Shown in pieces: positions 1-12,434 of a stretch of 64,000 nt of DNA. Under the pieces are notes generated by a model. The model did no database searches. It saw only the letters and a program-made list of their open reading frames with translations, and had not been told where the DNA came from. Origin of the DNA: Globodera rostochiensis (Eukaryota > Nematoda > Chromadorea > Rhabditida > Heteroderidae); the NCBI GenBank assembly GCA_018350325.1, contig JAEVLN010000011.1, positions 393,827 through 457,826 on the forward strand. The letters run 5' to 3'. The position numbers were made by a program, and so were the translations under genes. How positions within the stretch are numbered: the first letter of the stretch is position 1; each line of letters begins with the position of its first letter.

Positions 1-1214
1 GTATTTTTATTTTATTTTATATTTTTATTTTTCCTCATTGATAAAGTTTTACGAATAAATTTCCATGGGCTGTGATATTTCTTAGTGCTTCTTCCCAACA
101 TCCTTTATGTAAATGAGCCGTTTATGGCAGCCATCGGGTTGTCATTCTCTGATTGATGTTTTTGTTATATCTCGCATTCTGGGCTCAAATTTATTTGGTG
201 AATAGCTAATCAAATCATTTAAGTCTTGTTTTTTGTGGTGTTAAAGAAAGATTTCATGGGTTTAAAAATATTTTAGAATTCTTTAATGCTTTTTTAAATA
301 ACAAAGTTATTTGTACAATTTTAATTCATAATTTCTGATTATATCATTTATAATATTTATCTATGCAAAAATATTATTTTATTTATTTTCGATTTTGTTT
401 TTCAGATATTTAAAGTTATTTACTTTATCAAAATTTCTTTATTTATTGGGTTTTGATTTATTTGTGTTTTGGAATCAATTTTTCATCGGTATGCGCTTTA
501 ATGTCATGACCTCCAACTTGAAGTGTAATATTATAAATTTTTAAGCACAATTTACTTGTTTAAATATATTTCATTATCACGCAGAAAATTCATTATTTTA
601 ATTAATCAAATAATTATAATCGCAAAATTGATTATTTAATGCTTCGACTTTTAGATATTTTAAAATTATTTTTTAAGAGTATTGTAGATATTTTCATTCT
701 AATAAACAAACCTTCCAGGTCTCTTTGCCGCATGGTGTCAACTGCATATCTCTTTGAAATAATTACTTTATAAATGTTACAACCATTAATCATTGTCCAA
801 AGTTTTGTTTTATTTGATCTTAACAACCATTAATAATAATATAAACAAACAATTGAACTGTGCGGCCACATACATAACTCTGCACATAATGAGCCAGCAT
901 AGCTACGAATTATGACTACTTAAACTTCGCTTTTATTATGTTTCACGACAAATTGCAAAGCTACCCATTTGAATGAAATTAAAAGTACTAATATTGCGAC
1001 ATAATTTGTCATTATCCCAAGCTTTATAATAAATAAAATATTTAACAGAAAAAATTTGTATCAAAAAGAATTTGTGGTATAAAATGGTCATTCTATTAAA
1101 GTACTATTTTATTACACAAAATAGTAGTTAGTTAAAGTCAAATTGCTTGTTCAATATATTAAAAATCTATGCCGCAATTTATGAAAGATATAAAGTAAAA
1201 AAATGTAGGTTGCA
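1..1214. other. AT-rich noncoding stretch
   Basis: T-rich up to about 900, then A-rich. Slightly GC-richer patches lie at about 60-230 and 860-920, without a convincing frame or paired splice sites. No RNA gene, repeat or domain is recognised. The minus-strand ORF at 632-826 has the length and composition expected by chance. Confidence 0.6.
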
Positions 1215-1385
1215 AAAAGATTTAAACAAATCTCCGAACCAAAGAACTGCATTGGCGCAATACTGGCTCAACAATGAGACTGAGAAGACATCACGGGCAG
1301 CATATAGGGCAAATTCCAGCCTTCCAGCGAGGGCTAAGTGCGTATTGCGGCGCGTCTGCTCTGTGATATGACGCTGGACCAAGCG
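1215..1385. other. GC-richer exon-like island, strand unresolved
   Basis: About 170 bp of near-50% GC in very AT-rich surroundings. It is open on both strands: 74 codons ending at 1371 on plus and 67 codons ending at 1179 on minus. Neither translation shows a family I recognise, and no consensus splice site frames it. It could be an exon, a decayed transposon piece or conserved noncoding DNA. Two open strands over so short a GC-rich stretch is not evidence of coding. Confidence 0.2.
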
Positions 1386-1389
1386 TAAT

Positions 1390-2034
1390 AAATGATTATT
1401 TGAATAAAAATAATTGTCAAATTTTTATTTGTTTGTAAAGATTTTGATTAAAAAATGTATAACGTTAAAAGAATCCAATATCAGTGAAACAAAATTTGTC
1501 GAATTAATAAGCTTATATAAAAATTGTCGGCAACAAATCATCATTAGTAAAATTTGAAAAGTAAAAACTGTAAAACCAAACAATTTAAAAGTACTAAACT
1601 TAATATTTATTTAAATAAGTCAAAAAATTAAAGTAAATGAACAAAACAATACCCCACCGATCATACAATAAAGAAAATATATTAATTTTATACAAATAAA
1701 TTTAAACAATTGTTTTATTGTTTGCTTGTGGGGCCAGCACATTAAAAATTTTATTTTTTAGCTTCTCTGAATAAATGGTTTGAATAATAAAGCTTATTAT
1801 TTAATATTGTTAAAAAATTGACTAAATTTAACAAACAAAAATTTAACTAAAAAAATATATTGACTATAGTATATTGAAATAACAAAATAACTAAATTTTA
1901 TTCAACTCAATATACAATTACATTTAAATACACATTTAGCCTAGAACTTATGCCATTAAATACTTTAATATTTTAAAATAAAAAAATTACTTTAAAAAAT
2001 CAAGTATTTATAAGCTTTTGGAAAATAATAATTA
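1390..2034. other. A-rich noncoding stretch
   Basis: Nearly pure A/T with runs such as AAATAAAT. No gene, RNA or repeat is seen. Confidence 0.6.
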
Positions 2035-2162
2035 GTGTTGCACTCAAGCGGATTCGAACCCGACACACAACATTAGACTTGTCGGAAGATAAGACACCGA
2101 ACCACTTGGTGGTGCACTTGTAAAAAAGATTGAAATTGTCGCTCGATGATGCTATCATTAGG
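2035..2162 (-). repeat. tRNA-like short interspersed element, copy 1
   Basis: Read on minus, this holds the block GATAGCATCATCGAG, a stretch ending CAATCTTTTTTACAAG, a Ser/Leu-tRNA-like D-arm (AAGTGGTTCGGTG) and a perfect B-box (GGTTCGAATCC) followed by GCTTGAGTGCAA. The same order of blocks recurs on plus at 17391-17520, so it is a dispersed repeat. The T-stem pairs poorly and I cannot form an acceptor stem, so this is a tRNA-derived SINE rather than a working tRNA gene. Its 5' side (minus sense) runs straight into the CCCGG-rich element at 2163-2290. Confidence 0.6.
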
Positions 2163-2290
2163 AGTGTACATTTAGTCCCGGTCCAAAAAACCGGGACGGG
2201 ACTTTCAATTTTCAAAAAGTCCCGCCCCCGGGACCGGGACCTGAAAAAACCGGGAAATCCCGTCCCGGTCCCGGTACCGGTCCCGTCTTA
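2163..2290. mobile_element. CCCGG-rich element, hAT-like non-coding terminus
   Basis: Begins AGTGTACATTTAGTCCCGG and continues as degenerate tandem and inverted copies of TCCCGGTCC and GGGACCGGGAC. Arrays of this sort, just inside a short terminal repeat of the form TAGTGTAC, are familiar from ends of hAT-type DNA transposons; that assignment is from family knowledge and is not proven here. No transposase is next to it. The 63-codon ORF across it (2130-2321) is Pro/Val/Arg low complexity from the repeats and is not a gene. The terminus is shared in degenerate form with the copy near 17375-17395. Confidence 0.45.
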
Positions 2291-2299
2291 CCATAGAAT

Positions 2300-4980
2300 A
2301 AACTATAAAAAAAATTTATAAACCGATAATTTACGCCGCAGCTGCCAATCAATTTAAAATAACCAAACTTTTAGCGCAAGCCCATTTAATATTTATTCTG
2401 AATTGTGTTACCGAAATGTTGCATAAAACATAGTTAAATTATAAAATATGTGTTTATTCTAAATTCTTGAAGATTCCCATGTTTGCCATATTTATTTTTT
2501 TTTAATTATTCTTAATTTTATATTATTGGATTACTATAATTTTAAAAATAAAAAAAGATGCGCGAAGTAATATTATTTTAATATTTTGGTTTTTGCAAAA
2601 TTTTAAAATTTTTTCAGCAGACAGGGCTACGACGTCGCTTGAAATACACATATTTAAATTTATTAATTGAACTGCATTTTATATGACAAAGGACCAAAGT
2701 GTTTAAGAACGAGAACCAGAATTGTTCGAAAAGCTACCGAGCTGCAAGGGCCGACGAAACATCAAAAAATTGATTGCATTAACAAATTACAATTAATATC
2801 AGTTTTTTTGAATTTGAAAAATAAATAAAGCAGATTATGAGCTCTTTAGTTCATAACATATTTTTAATTGAATGGATGATTTATAACATCCGATTATTGG
2901 TTAGCAGACTAATATTTGGGCAATTAAATTAGGCCGTTTTTCCCAGAGTTCTAAAACACCTTAAATTAATTTGAGTTGAGATAAATCATTATTGTGAAAT
3001 TTGAATTCAATAAACAGGTAGTGAAGAACTCTTTTTGTTCTCATTGCTAGTATCCTCTTTTTATCTTCTTGGATTTCCTTGCGCAATATTTTGAAATTAA
3101 TTCGCAAATAATAGAATTTTGGTAAATGTCCGTATAATTTTGATAAGATCATTTATTTTATTGCAATAATAGGAATCGCATTTCCGACTTTTAATTTTTA
3201 GATAATTTCTTTTTTTAAATAATATCACAAATTACATTGAGTTAATTATTTTATGTTTTAAAATTTTTTTAAAAATGAAGTTTTTTTGTTATACTTTAAA
3301 TAATTATTAGTCTGACACTTGGGGAATTCACATTTGCCAGGCCCCCACCCAAATAAGCATAACAAAAAGTCACGGCATTCTTATTTAAATATGTATAAAT
3401 AAAGAATTAATTGTTTGTATCTATTACATGTGAGTGATAATGATGCATTTATTGCAAATCAACGATATTTCCAAAATAAATGATAAAAAATTATGAACAA
3501 AAAGTTTGTGTATAATTTTTATTCCGGTAAAATTTGTTTTTATTCAAAATTATGCAATGCACAAAATCTGTCATGCTGCTACAAGTGAAGAAATGTGCTA
3601 CACTCTGACTGTGGAACATGCAAATTTCAAAGGTTACAAATATTCTTATTCTAAAAATTAAATCTAATGAAAAGTCTTACAATGCTTTATTTTCCGGTGT
3701 AATAATATCATAAATGAAATATGGTTACATGAAATATTCATTATTATGCAGATAAATCTTCTGAAATGATTTTTGTTGTACAACTCTTTATTTTAACTTG
3801 CCTATATGGATTTTATATAAAGGTAACCCAACGTGGATGTTATAAATAATATTTTATTATCTGACAGAATTATTTTAACTTTCTTTTTAGTTTTGTTGGT
3901 CTGCAAAATTTGCAACATTTGTTAATTACTCGCTTATCCACAGGCCTAATATAATTTTTTAAATTTTACATAAAACTTTTATGATCAAACAACTTTATTC
4001 TATTCGGATGTACAACGCATTAGAGAATAGATTCACACTCCTTTTATAGGTAATTGCATTTATAATAATCATTTATTTGAAAAACTTTGTAAATTAAAAA
4101 TACATTACTTAATGGAAATATGGCATTCAATAATTATCAGATTCTCTATCTTTTTGAATTGTTTTGTAGAAATGGAAATAAACAACTTAAAAATTAATAA
4201 TGATATATAATATCAATCCTCTTTATACATTATATTTTGGACTTAGTAAATCTAAAAATACTTAATGAAACGCGGTACTTAAATTTTAATTTAAAATTCT
4301 AAGGTGTAATAAAACTTAACAAAAATCTGAATTTTATGGAAAAAATTTAAAAAAAAAGTATTTTTTTAAACACCGCTTTTTTGTTTTAGTTCTGATCCTT
4401 TAAATGAATATATGCATCTCAATTAAGCCATATCAGACTAAGACTTTATTTTTGAGTATTACATCTATTCTTATATGTACATAAACAAAATATTATTTAA
4501 AATAACCTTATAAAGTTATATTTAAGCAATTTCAAAAAAAGAATCATTAACAAAATAAAACTGAAAATTGATAGAGAATAAAGCAGACAAATTTTTAACG
4601 TTTTAATCTATTTTAAATATTTAAAATAAATCCTTGGAGTTAAATTATTTAGTTGTTTGAATAGGAAAAAATGTAAGTCAAAAATTAAAAATTAAAAATC
4701 AATAATTGGATTATTTTGATTTAATTTGAGTTAATAAAATGTTTTATGTTTTTTGTATTAATTTTTTTAAACTTGTTTAAGAAAGCGACCAATTTTTAAA
4801 CATTTTGATGCATATATGAAATAAATATAAGCGAAATAAATTGACAACTATCGGTTTTCAGAAATTTAAAATATGTTTTAAATAAACTAATACATCTCTT
4901 CAAAATGTACCACGAAGAAGTCGTAAAGAGATAAATATAACTTAAATTTTAAATGTTACTTGAAAAAGTACAAAATAAAT
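2300..4980. other. AT-rich DNA with small GC islands
   Basis: Mostly noncoding A/T. Small islands sit at 2629-2665 (after a clean TTTTTTCAG acceptor-like tract), 2690-2760, 3310-3375 and 3550-3620. None has a recognisable product or a matching donor. The minus-strand ORF at 2961-3152 looks like chance. Confidence 0.5.
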
Positions 4981-4982
4981 GA

Positions 4983-5036
4983 CGCAAATTGGAGAGAGGA
5001 ATTCGAGATTATGGTGAACCGTGAGGCCGGTTCGAC
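4983..5036 (+). other. Exon-like island
   Basis: The frame from GAC GCA AAT TGG at 4980 reads NWREEFEIMVNREAGST and ends at a GTATCA donor-like site at about 5036. The charged composition contrasts with the surrounding poly-Lys/Asn/Phe translations. The acceptor is unclear. No family recognised. Confidence 0.22.
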
Positions 5037-5039
5037 GTA

Positions 5040-6140
5040 TCATTATTATTTTGATTTTAAATGAAATGCAAATGCAAAATATACTACATAAAAAATAAAA
5101 TGACCACAATAAATATTTTAATTTATTTAATTATCCAAATCTGAGCCGTTACAAAAAATAAAGTATAAAGGTTTTTTCACGTTTACATCAAATCAATAAA
5201 ATTCAACGCCAAAAAGGAAATTATTGTCAAAAACATTTAAATACGTTGGATTAATTTTATGCACAATTACAAATTAGCACATTAGCAAATCTAAGGTTTC
5301 AAAATAAAAACTTTCGTTATCTCAGATTTAAAAAACCGATCGGAAATAAAGAAAAAGATTAAAAACATAAGAAATTTGAACAAAATAAATGCAACAAATT
5401 AGAATGTTCCGGAAGCAATATTTAATAAAAACAATTTACAATATTTTAAATGTTATTTTATAAGGAATTTAAATAATTTTATTATCTTTTATTTACTTAA
5501 TTTGATCAAAAAATATTAAATCATGTAAAGCAGTAAATCTAGAACTTGTAGATCAAATTTCGATAAAAAGTTAAATTTAAAAAAATTAATAACAATACTT
5601 TAAAGTGAATGAAAATAAAAATTGATGTAGATGATTAAATAGATGAATAATTAAAATATTTTTGATATTCAATTTAAGTATCTTGAATTAAAAAAATTGA
5701 TCCCAAAATTTGAAGAATTAAGCATACCCTCAACCCGCAAATGAAAAAGGAATCAGAGGGTGGGGGTTTAAAATCAGATTTCGGGTTTCATCGAATTTAA
5801 TTATAGATATCGAGAGCACAAAACATATAATAAAAGTAGTCTTAAATTCAATAAAATATAATCCGATAAAAGTTAAATTAATATCAGGAACAATGTTGGA
5901 AGCATATTTTTAAAAGCGATAAAAATTTTACTGTGACATCACAATAAAGTTTTAAGCATAGCATAAAAACGGAAACGATCAACTTAATTAAATGATCAAA
6001 AATGCAAAACACGAATAAATTACCTTTATGTTAAGTTTATGAAACTATGAGTTTATATGGTTCTACATAATTAAGGTTTAATGTGATAGTTTAAATAAAA
6101 AATAATAAGGCTTATTTATAAAAATATTTACGCATTTTTA
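5040..6140. other. A-rich noncoding stretch
   Basis: Almost continuous A/T. A weak GC patch with GGGTGGGGG at 5740-5790 has no evident function. No gene seen. Confidence 0.55.
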
Positions 6141-6141
6141 G

Positions 6142-6235
6142 ACTATCGCAAAAGTGGCCAGCCAGGAAAGCCACAGTGTGTGATGCCATCAAATCGGCCA
6201 CAGGCCAGTGAACTGTCGCATGTTGGAGGAATGCC
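6142..6235 (+). other. Exon-like island with consensus splice edges
   Basis: Preceded by CATTTTTAG and followed by GTAAGTTCTT at 6236, a strong donor. One plus frame is open across all 94 nt and includes SGQPGKPQCVMPSNRP. The opposite strand is also open (end of a 61-codon ORF starting at 6328), but it lacks paired splice sites. A plus-strand exon is the better reading. No family recognised. Confidence 0.35.
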
Positions 6236-6613
6236 GTAAGTTCTTCGTATGAAAATTAAAAATTTAAAATGCAAAAAATTATATATATAAAAAAAATGCA
6301 AATAAAATTTTGTGTAGCTGAGATTCAATGAAATATAAATTTAAAAACAAAGATACAACAAATAAAAGTTAAAACGAATTCCATTCCATTAAACAAAAAT
6401 AAACTTAAACGACAATAAATTAAAAAACATTAAAAAATTAAAATATATATCGTAGAAAAAATTAAATAAACCAAAGGAAAATTGTGAATGAAAAATAATG
6501 TAAGGTAGTATCAAGTGATTAATCTATTCAAGGGCTTCCTTTGCCATAAAACGATAACAAGAATAAATACGAAGATTTGAAAAATGATAAATACAATGCT
6601 AATGAAGTTTCAG

Positions 6614-6700
6614 AATGTCCGCGTGGTGGCCGAGAATCAATCCATACATCAGCTTTTCGGCCATGGTGTGGACTATGTCAAAATTAAGTGCCGAATCTGA
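6614..6700 (+). other. Exon-like island, possible last coding exon
   Basis: Follows TGAAGTTTCAG. The frame starting at the acceptor reads NVRVVAENQSIHQLF then HGVDYVKIKCRI and stops. Joining it to the 6142-6235 island with the simplest splice shifts to another frame, which also stays open for about 30 codons, so the pair cannot be fixed without RNA data. Confidence 0.28.
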
Positions 6701-6719
6701 GCGTTAAGCAGGACATAAC

Positions 6720-7380
6720 CTGACTTCAAAGTTTTAAAATTCAAGAGAGTAAGAAGAAATTTTATCACGAAAAATTCAACCTAAAACCTAAAATCCTGAA
6801 TTAATCTATTTATTCACAAAAAAATAATCTAATTTCAAAGAAAAACAATATGGACATTTTAAAAAATGCTAAGTTATATATATAAAAAAGGTGATTGTTA
6901 TACTATTAAATTTATTATTGTTTTTTAACTTTAGCTTACAATTAAGTAAAAACTAAGATAATATAAATATGCAACTTTGCTAAAAATATAGCAAAAATAG
7001 TCGTCGAAAATCTTTCTAAAGCCCGTAAATGTAATCTAAATGAAATAATTAACTTATAATATGAGCACTTATTGAAATAACAACCCATGTTATTAGAAAA
7101 AGGCAAAACTTAAGATTAACGTAATAGAGGATTCATTTTTTAAATGAGAACATTAAATATAATAAATTGAAGTTTCAAAATTTAATTACTTATTAAAACA
7201 AAAATTATCTTAAATTTCAAACAAATGTACCATAATTTTCTGTATGTTAGCTCAAGAGATAAAGAATTTCAATCAAATAATTTTAGAATTACTAAAAACA
7301 AAGATAAAATAGTAAAAAACTGTTGTTTTTTGAACATAAACTAAAATAACAATAATAAACTAAAATTATTCTATACATTT
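6720..7380. other. A-rich noncoding stretch
   Basis: A/T only, apart from a 25-bp GC patch at about 7000-7026 ending in GTAAATG. No gene seen. Confidence 0.55.
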
Positions 7381-7382
7381 TG

Positions 7383-7508
7383 CCGTTGATTAAAGTTGAA
7401 CTCAAATATTAAAAACATCGGCTCATGTCCAACGAATGTGGCAATAAATAAAAAACTAACCATAAATTTGCCGAGGAAGACTATAATGGATTTAATGAGA
7501 TTCACGGT
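7383..7508 (+). other. Exon-like ORF segment
   Basis: A plus frame reads through NIKNIGSCPTN and LPRKTIMDLMRF to a GTAAACA donor-like site at 7508. Beyond it the frame turns into Phe/Leu-rich translation typical of T-rich noncoding DNA. Function unknown. Confidence 0.25.
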
Positions 7509-7509
7509 A

Positions 7510-9560
7510 AACACATGCCTTTATTATTTTCTTTCTTTTCTTGCAAATAAAATTTCTTTTAAGTTAAAATTGTTTTTTTAATCATTTTATTAAATAGTTT
7601 GATCTTTTTTTATTCTTTAATGACAGTGCTCAACATATTAGAGAAAATTAACCCAACACAGAATTTTATTTACTTTATTGGTTAAAAAATCTTTGACTTT
7701 TATTTTGGTAGTAACTTCATTTTATAGTTTGTTAACAAGATTGTTTCATTTTATTCGTTATGTTCAAGAACAAATCAATATTTTCTTTAATTATTGAATT
7801 TTTAGCTATTGAAATTTATCATTTTTCTTCTTGAATTTAATTTATAAGGACTTATTGTTTAATTGTTGCTGGCTCACAGAACAGCAGGCAGCCAAAAGCG
7901 TATGTGCTAAAATCATTTTTATTTGCTTAATGGTTAAAAAATTTTTTAGGAGTGCCTTCGTGTTTATAGCTTGGGTTCGGCGTCTTGCATAATGTGATAT
8001 TATTTATTAACATAATTATTTCTTTCGTAATGCAAAATTTTTTACATTGGACTTCAACCACATTTAATATCTTTATGGATTTTTTATATTTTATCGAAAG
8101 TATAGGTTACATGTCGATTGCTTTATAGTTTATGTTTAGGAAAAATGATAAATTTATAAAAGATAAAATGCCAAAATACTATTGTCAATTAATCTATCTA
8201 AAATCAATTAATATATTTTAGTTCCGACTTAACAATTCTGCTAAAACTCAAAAAATAAAAAAAACAATAAGCGCATTAGAAATTTATTTTATTCAACCAG
8301 TTTCAAAAATTAATTTTTAAAAATTGGCTAAAAATGAATTTTTACATTTTAAGGTATCCTAAAATATATACAGAATTAAAACTTGGCTACTCTGCTCTTC
8401 CATTGTTTTCTTTTACATTTTTATTAAATTTAATTCCAATTTATTAGATTTATATAAGAAATACTGAGAATTTGCTTTAGAATAAAAAAATTATATAATT
8501 TGACCGAAGATGGTTGTCGAAATGTAAGAAAAATAAAAAATTACAAACTCAGTTTCTTTATGCTACACTGCTATTATACAACGCTAAATTTCAAAACACC
8601 AGCTGGAAGGTAATTAAAAATTTAGTTTAACATTGTAATGAAACAAAAAGTGTATTCGAAGAATTCACCAAATGCTTTTAAACGTGTTTTTTTTACCAAT
8701 TTTGTAAAAGCAGAAATTATTATAACGTATCAATAGTATAAATTCAAAGCTTTGTAACAGATTAACTAAAAATTGTGAAGAAATCTAGGTAAACAGAAAT
8801 AAAAAATTAATAATCAAATTTAAATGGTGCTGAGATGTAATAAATATTTTTAATGACATCTAAAAACAATGAAAATAGAATTAAAAAAATAATCATAGAT
8901 AATAGGAAAGCATATACTTCAAAAAATCTAGTGTTATTGAAATACTGTGTCAAAACTTAAAAAAACACTCCTTTAAAGAATTAACATTTATGACATTTGA
9001 ATCCATAAAAAAAGTTCTTTGCAAAAAATCTTTAATTTTTAATTTTTTTTTATAAATAAAATTATCATATCTTCAACTCTTAATTATTGATTAAAAAATA
9101 TATATTTTGTAATTATTGGAATTAATTTGACAACGATGTAGGAATGGCACTAAAAAATCTTTATATAATCTTTATTCTTTTTTATAGGTTATTAATATAA
9201 AAAAATGTTAAGCTAGCACAAAACGCTAACTTAAAATAAAGGTTAAATAAATATTCAGCGAAAGTAACAGACCTTTAATAATACGCCAAAGTATCAATTA
9301 ATTATTCATTAAAAACGTTTAACAGATTATTAATAATTTTAAAATAACATTAAATATAAAATAACTTGATGAAATCACAAAAAGCAATATAAGTTAATTT
9401 ATCAAGTGGTTTAATGATACTGCTATAATACAAAAAATAATTTATTGCTAGCAACAATAGTTGAACAAAATTCAGATATAATATAAAAATCGTATAAGAT
9501 TTAAAAAAATTAGTTACCAAAAGGGATTAGTAAAAAACTGCAAACATTTAAAATTATATA
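7510..9560. other. AT-rich DNA with micro-islands
   Basis: Islands of 20-60 bp lie at 7868-7905 (before GTATGTGC), 7950-8000 (after TTTTTTAG), 8490-8515 (before GTAAG) and 8575-8612 (before GTAATT). They resemble very small exons, but each is too short to support a product. Confidence 0.4.
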
Positions 9561-9565
9561 ACAAA

Positions 9566-9868
9566 GTGAATTTGTATCGAACAAATCACAATAATGCCAA
9601 CAATTTATTTCATTGTTTCTTTTTCATTGATGAACGGTATTTAATAACTTTAACACAAAATAAAAATCAATTCAGGATTTTTATAAACAAAGTTATGAAT
9701 CATAAATGTGTATCTAAAAATAATAGGAAGTACATTGATAACTTTAATATTAATTCTGCTCCTTTGATTTTGCAATTATATTTTGATTTGGCAGAATTGG
9801 ACGAGCCATTGGCCCAGCTGATCGCGCCACTTAAAAAAAAATTAAAATGTTTACTTTTTTTATTATAA
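9566..9868 (+). CDS. Candidate 100-codon ORF of unknown function
   Basis: One of the longest non-repeat ORFs, on an A-rich strand where TAA stops are frequent; about one or fewer would be expected by chance. The start shown is a GTG, so the true N-terminus could be a splice junction or the internal ATG near residue 44. The N-terminal half is Asn/Phe rich; the C-terminal half reads LILQLYFDLAELDEPLAQLI, which is amphipathic. No domain, signal peptide or Cys pattern is recognised. It may be an exon or a lucky ORF. Confidence 0.25.
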   Translation: MNLYRTNHNNANNLFHCFFFIDERYLITLTQNKNQFRIFINKVMNHKCVSKNNRKYIDNFNINSAPLILQLYFDLAELDEPLAQLIAPLKKKLKCLLFLL

Positions 9869-9869
9869 G

Positions 9870-10265
9870 CCAGCGTGAGAACGTACTTTTGATGTGTGGG
9901 TGAAAGTTGTTGGACGAGAAATTGCGGCGGAAAGAAAACTTGCTATAATCAATATAAAAGTCATTTATAATACCCAAATTTAATGAAAAAAATTGTATAC
10001 CTCAAACAAAACTGCCTACCAATGTGACTGGTTTTTGCAATATTTTTTAATTTGGAATCTAATTTTAATATTTTGTAGTGAAGCGCTAATCAAATTAGTG
10101 AAAACTGTAATTTAAGAATTTAATAGAAAGAACCTAAATATTCAAAATCTGTCGGGGGAATAAAACATAAAAATTTAAAATATTTTAGTTAAACTAAATG
10201 GTGTTTTTAAAAATAAATTATGAGAAAATGAATGATTAAAAAAAAAAATTTAAATAATATTTTAG
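9870..10265. other. AT-rich DNA after a small GC island
   Basis: A GC-richer strip at 9870-9945 begins just after an AGCCAG acceptor-like site and contains GGGTGAAAG. No stable frame. The rest is A/T. Confidence 0.4.
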
Positions 10266-10299
10266 CTCTGGACGGACCAGCAAATGATTGTGTGCATGC

Positions 10300-10892
10300 A
10301 TGATGGAGCCTGATTCCGATGACGGCCCGCAACAGGCAGTAATCATCCAAGTAAAAATTCTTACATTTTGGGAAAAAGCTAATTGGAAATTGTTGAGTTA
10401 AAATGATATATTATTAACATAATATTTTTACTGAAAAATATTTTAAGAATTATGTATTCAATTGTTAAAATTGAAATAAACTAATCATCGTACAATAATA
10501 AATCATTCAATTGAGAAATTAAAAAACATTTCAAGAAAATAGATTTTTTTAATCTAATATTTACTCATAATAAAATTAATATAGGAATATCAAAAAACAA
10601 TGTATACAAAAAAATGTACTTTGAATAATAGTGGCTGTAGTAAAAACAAACTCAAAAGTATTGAATAAAATATAAACAAATTGCCAATAAAACAACTTGG
10701 TTTACTACATATTATATAGTTTTTCATTGAAATTGAGTTTATCAAAATTAAATCAAAAAATAATCTCCAGCATTAATGGGGTGGGGCAATCTTTTGCAGT
10801 CGCCAAGAAACGGATCAAAGAATTATCCTAAATCAAAATTCAAGAGCAACAACAATAGCTTCCAAGCAAAAATGGAAGATTACAAAGAATAG
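10300..10892 (+). CDS. Two-exon small protein model
   Basis: Exon 1: an ATTTTAG acceptor at 10265, a short leader, then ATG at 10300; it reads MMEPDSDDGPQQAVIIQ and ends in phase 0 at GTAAAA (10351). Exon 2: CTTTTGCAG at 10799, then an open frame in phase 0 with SPRNGSKNYPK and a stop at 10890-10892. The joined product is 47 residues, acidic at the front and basic/Asn-rich behind. The 449-nt intron is A-rich. The stop so soon after the splice and the lack of homology keep confidence low. The leader acceptor could be a cis or a spliced-leader site. Confidence 0.27.
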
Positions 10893-10899
10893 TTTTCAA

Positions 10900-12020
10900 A
10901 ATTATAACTTGCAAAATTCAATTTTGTGCTCATAATTAAATATTAATTATTATTATTATTACAAGTAAATAAAATAAATAACAAATAATTACAGTTGAAT
11001 AAAAAATTAACTTATTTTTTATTAAATATTTAGCTATTATTAACTGGCAAAGTTTGCTTTGGTTAAATTATATTGTAAGATTAAATAGCTAAACAAAATT
11101 TAGCAGCAATGTGCTCGAGCGATAAATAAAAAAGTCAAAATGTAAATTGCAGCAAAATTAATATTAAAATAATTTATTTTGCAAATTATTTAAAACCAAA
11201 AAATTATTTTATTAACAATAATGTGTAAATAAAATAGCAGTTTAAAATTACAAATACACTTTATAAATAATTTTATTTTGAATACCAAATTTTTAAATGA
11301 TAAATAAACTCTATAATTAAAAAAAAATATTTTATTATATAAAAAAATTGTTAGTACTACTTATATCATGTAGTTTATAATATTGTTTTGCAAACATAAA
11401 CAATATTCATTCGTTCTAAATACTCTTGCTAAAATTTATCTTGTTTAATTTCTTAATGAATTCAACAACGACGATCAAATAACTGTATTTTTATTGTCAA
11501 ACCAACAATCGCCATGTTTGTGCAGCCTGACGATGCGATAGATGCAAGTGATATAAGTTAAAGTGAAAAATTTAACTCAGTAAATCATATAAAAATAAAC
11601 AATTAATTTTTGTAATTAAAAAACTAAAAAAAAACATTTAATGGTAAGATAAAAAAAGTAGTAAAAGTATTTACTAAAAAAATTTAATAGCAAAAATAAG
11701 ATCGAAAAATTAGGTTGTTAGTTTTAAATATTTCTTTTTATTGTTCTTTAACAGAAATAAGATCGATTTAGCAGAAGGAAAGTCGTTTTTTAGGGGTGCA
11801 TTTTTGTTTTTATTGCATTTTTCGTAGAGTTTTTTGAAAAGTGCCGAAATAGTATGTATAAAAACATAGTTTATATGTTAACCCACAAAATATGTAAAAA
11901 ATGTTTTTATAACTCGATGAAACCAATCGCTCTGATCTTAAAACATGCTTTTCATATAATGACAGAATAAATTGATTGGGCTACAAAATGACTATAAAAT
12001 CATAAAATTTTGTTTAGAAT
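10900..12020. other. AT-rich noncoding stretch
   Basis: A short ATT repeat lies near 10948-10965. A GC island at 11505-11560 follows TTTGTGCAG and reads PDDAIDASDIS before a stop. Nothing else is seen. Confidence 0.45.
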
Positions 12021-12023
12021 GAC

Positions 12024-12221
12024 ATGAGTTATATAATTTTGGATAGTGGTGCAGGCTTTGCATTGAAGATAAGAGTCCGCGGGTTTTACCACTTTTTGTC
12101 CGCGTTAGCCTCCATGGTTTGCCTTATAATGCGGTTAATAATCAAAGAAATAGGGCTTTTATTCGACAAATTACACGAAAATATTGAACCTCAGCCTCCT
12201 TCGTGTGAATGGACACAATGA
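12024..12221 (+). other. 65-codon ORF, possibly exonic
   Basis: Starts at ATG. The first half covers a GC patch (CGCGGG, GTCCGCG) and the end covers another (CCTCAGCCTCCTTCG). It contains a hydrophobic stretch with ALASMVCLIMRLII and ends IEPQPPSCEWTQ. The length is within chance expectation. No family recognised. Confidence 0.2.
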
Positions 12222-12434
12222 CAACAAAATTTCATATCATTTTCATCTTTCTGAGTTCACTTCTACTATTTATACATACAAGTTATAATTGCATGTAAGC
12301 CATGCTTAAAAAATGTAAAAGCGTGAGATAATTATTGAATGATAAATGTAAAAAATAAAACAACTTATACCAATAATTTAAACCGTTAAACAGTTTGATT
12401 ATTTTTCAAGCTTAAGTTTTTTGCATTAATTAAG

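Noticed and set aside
2035..2162. A functional tRNA gene on minus
   Set aside because: The B-box is perfect, but the T-stem and acceptor stem do not pair, and the same block structure recurs at 17.4 kb as a repeat.
2130..2321. Pro/Val-rich 63-codon ORF
   Set aside because: Produced by the CCCGGTCC repeat.
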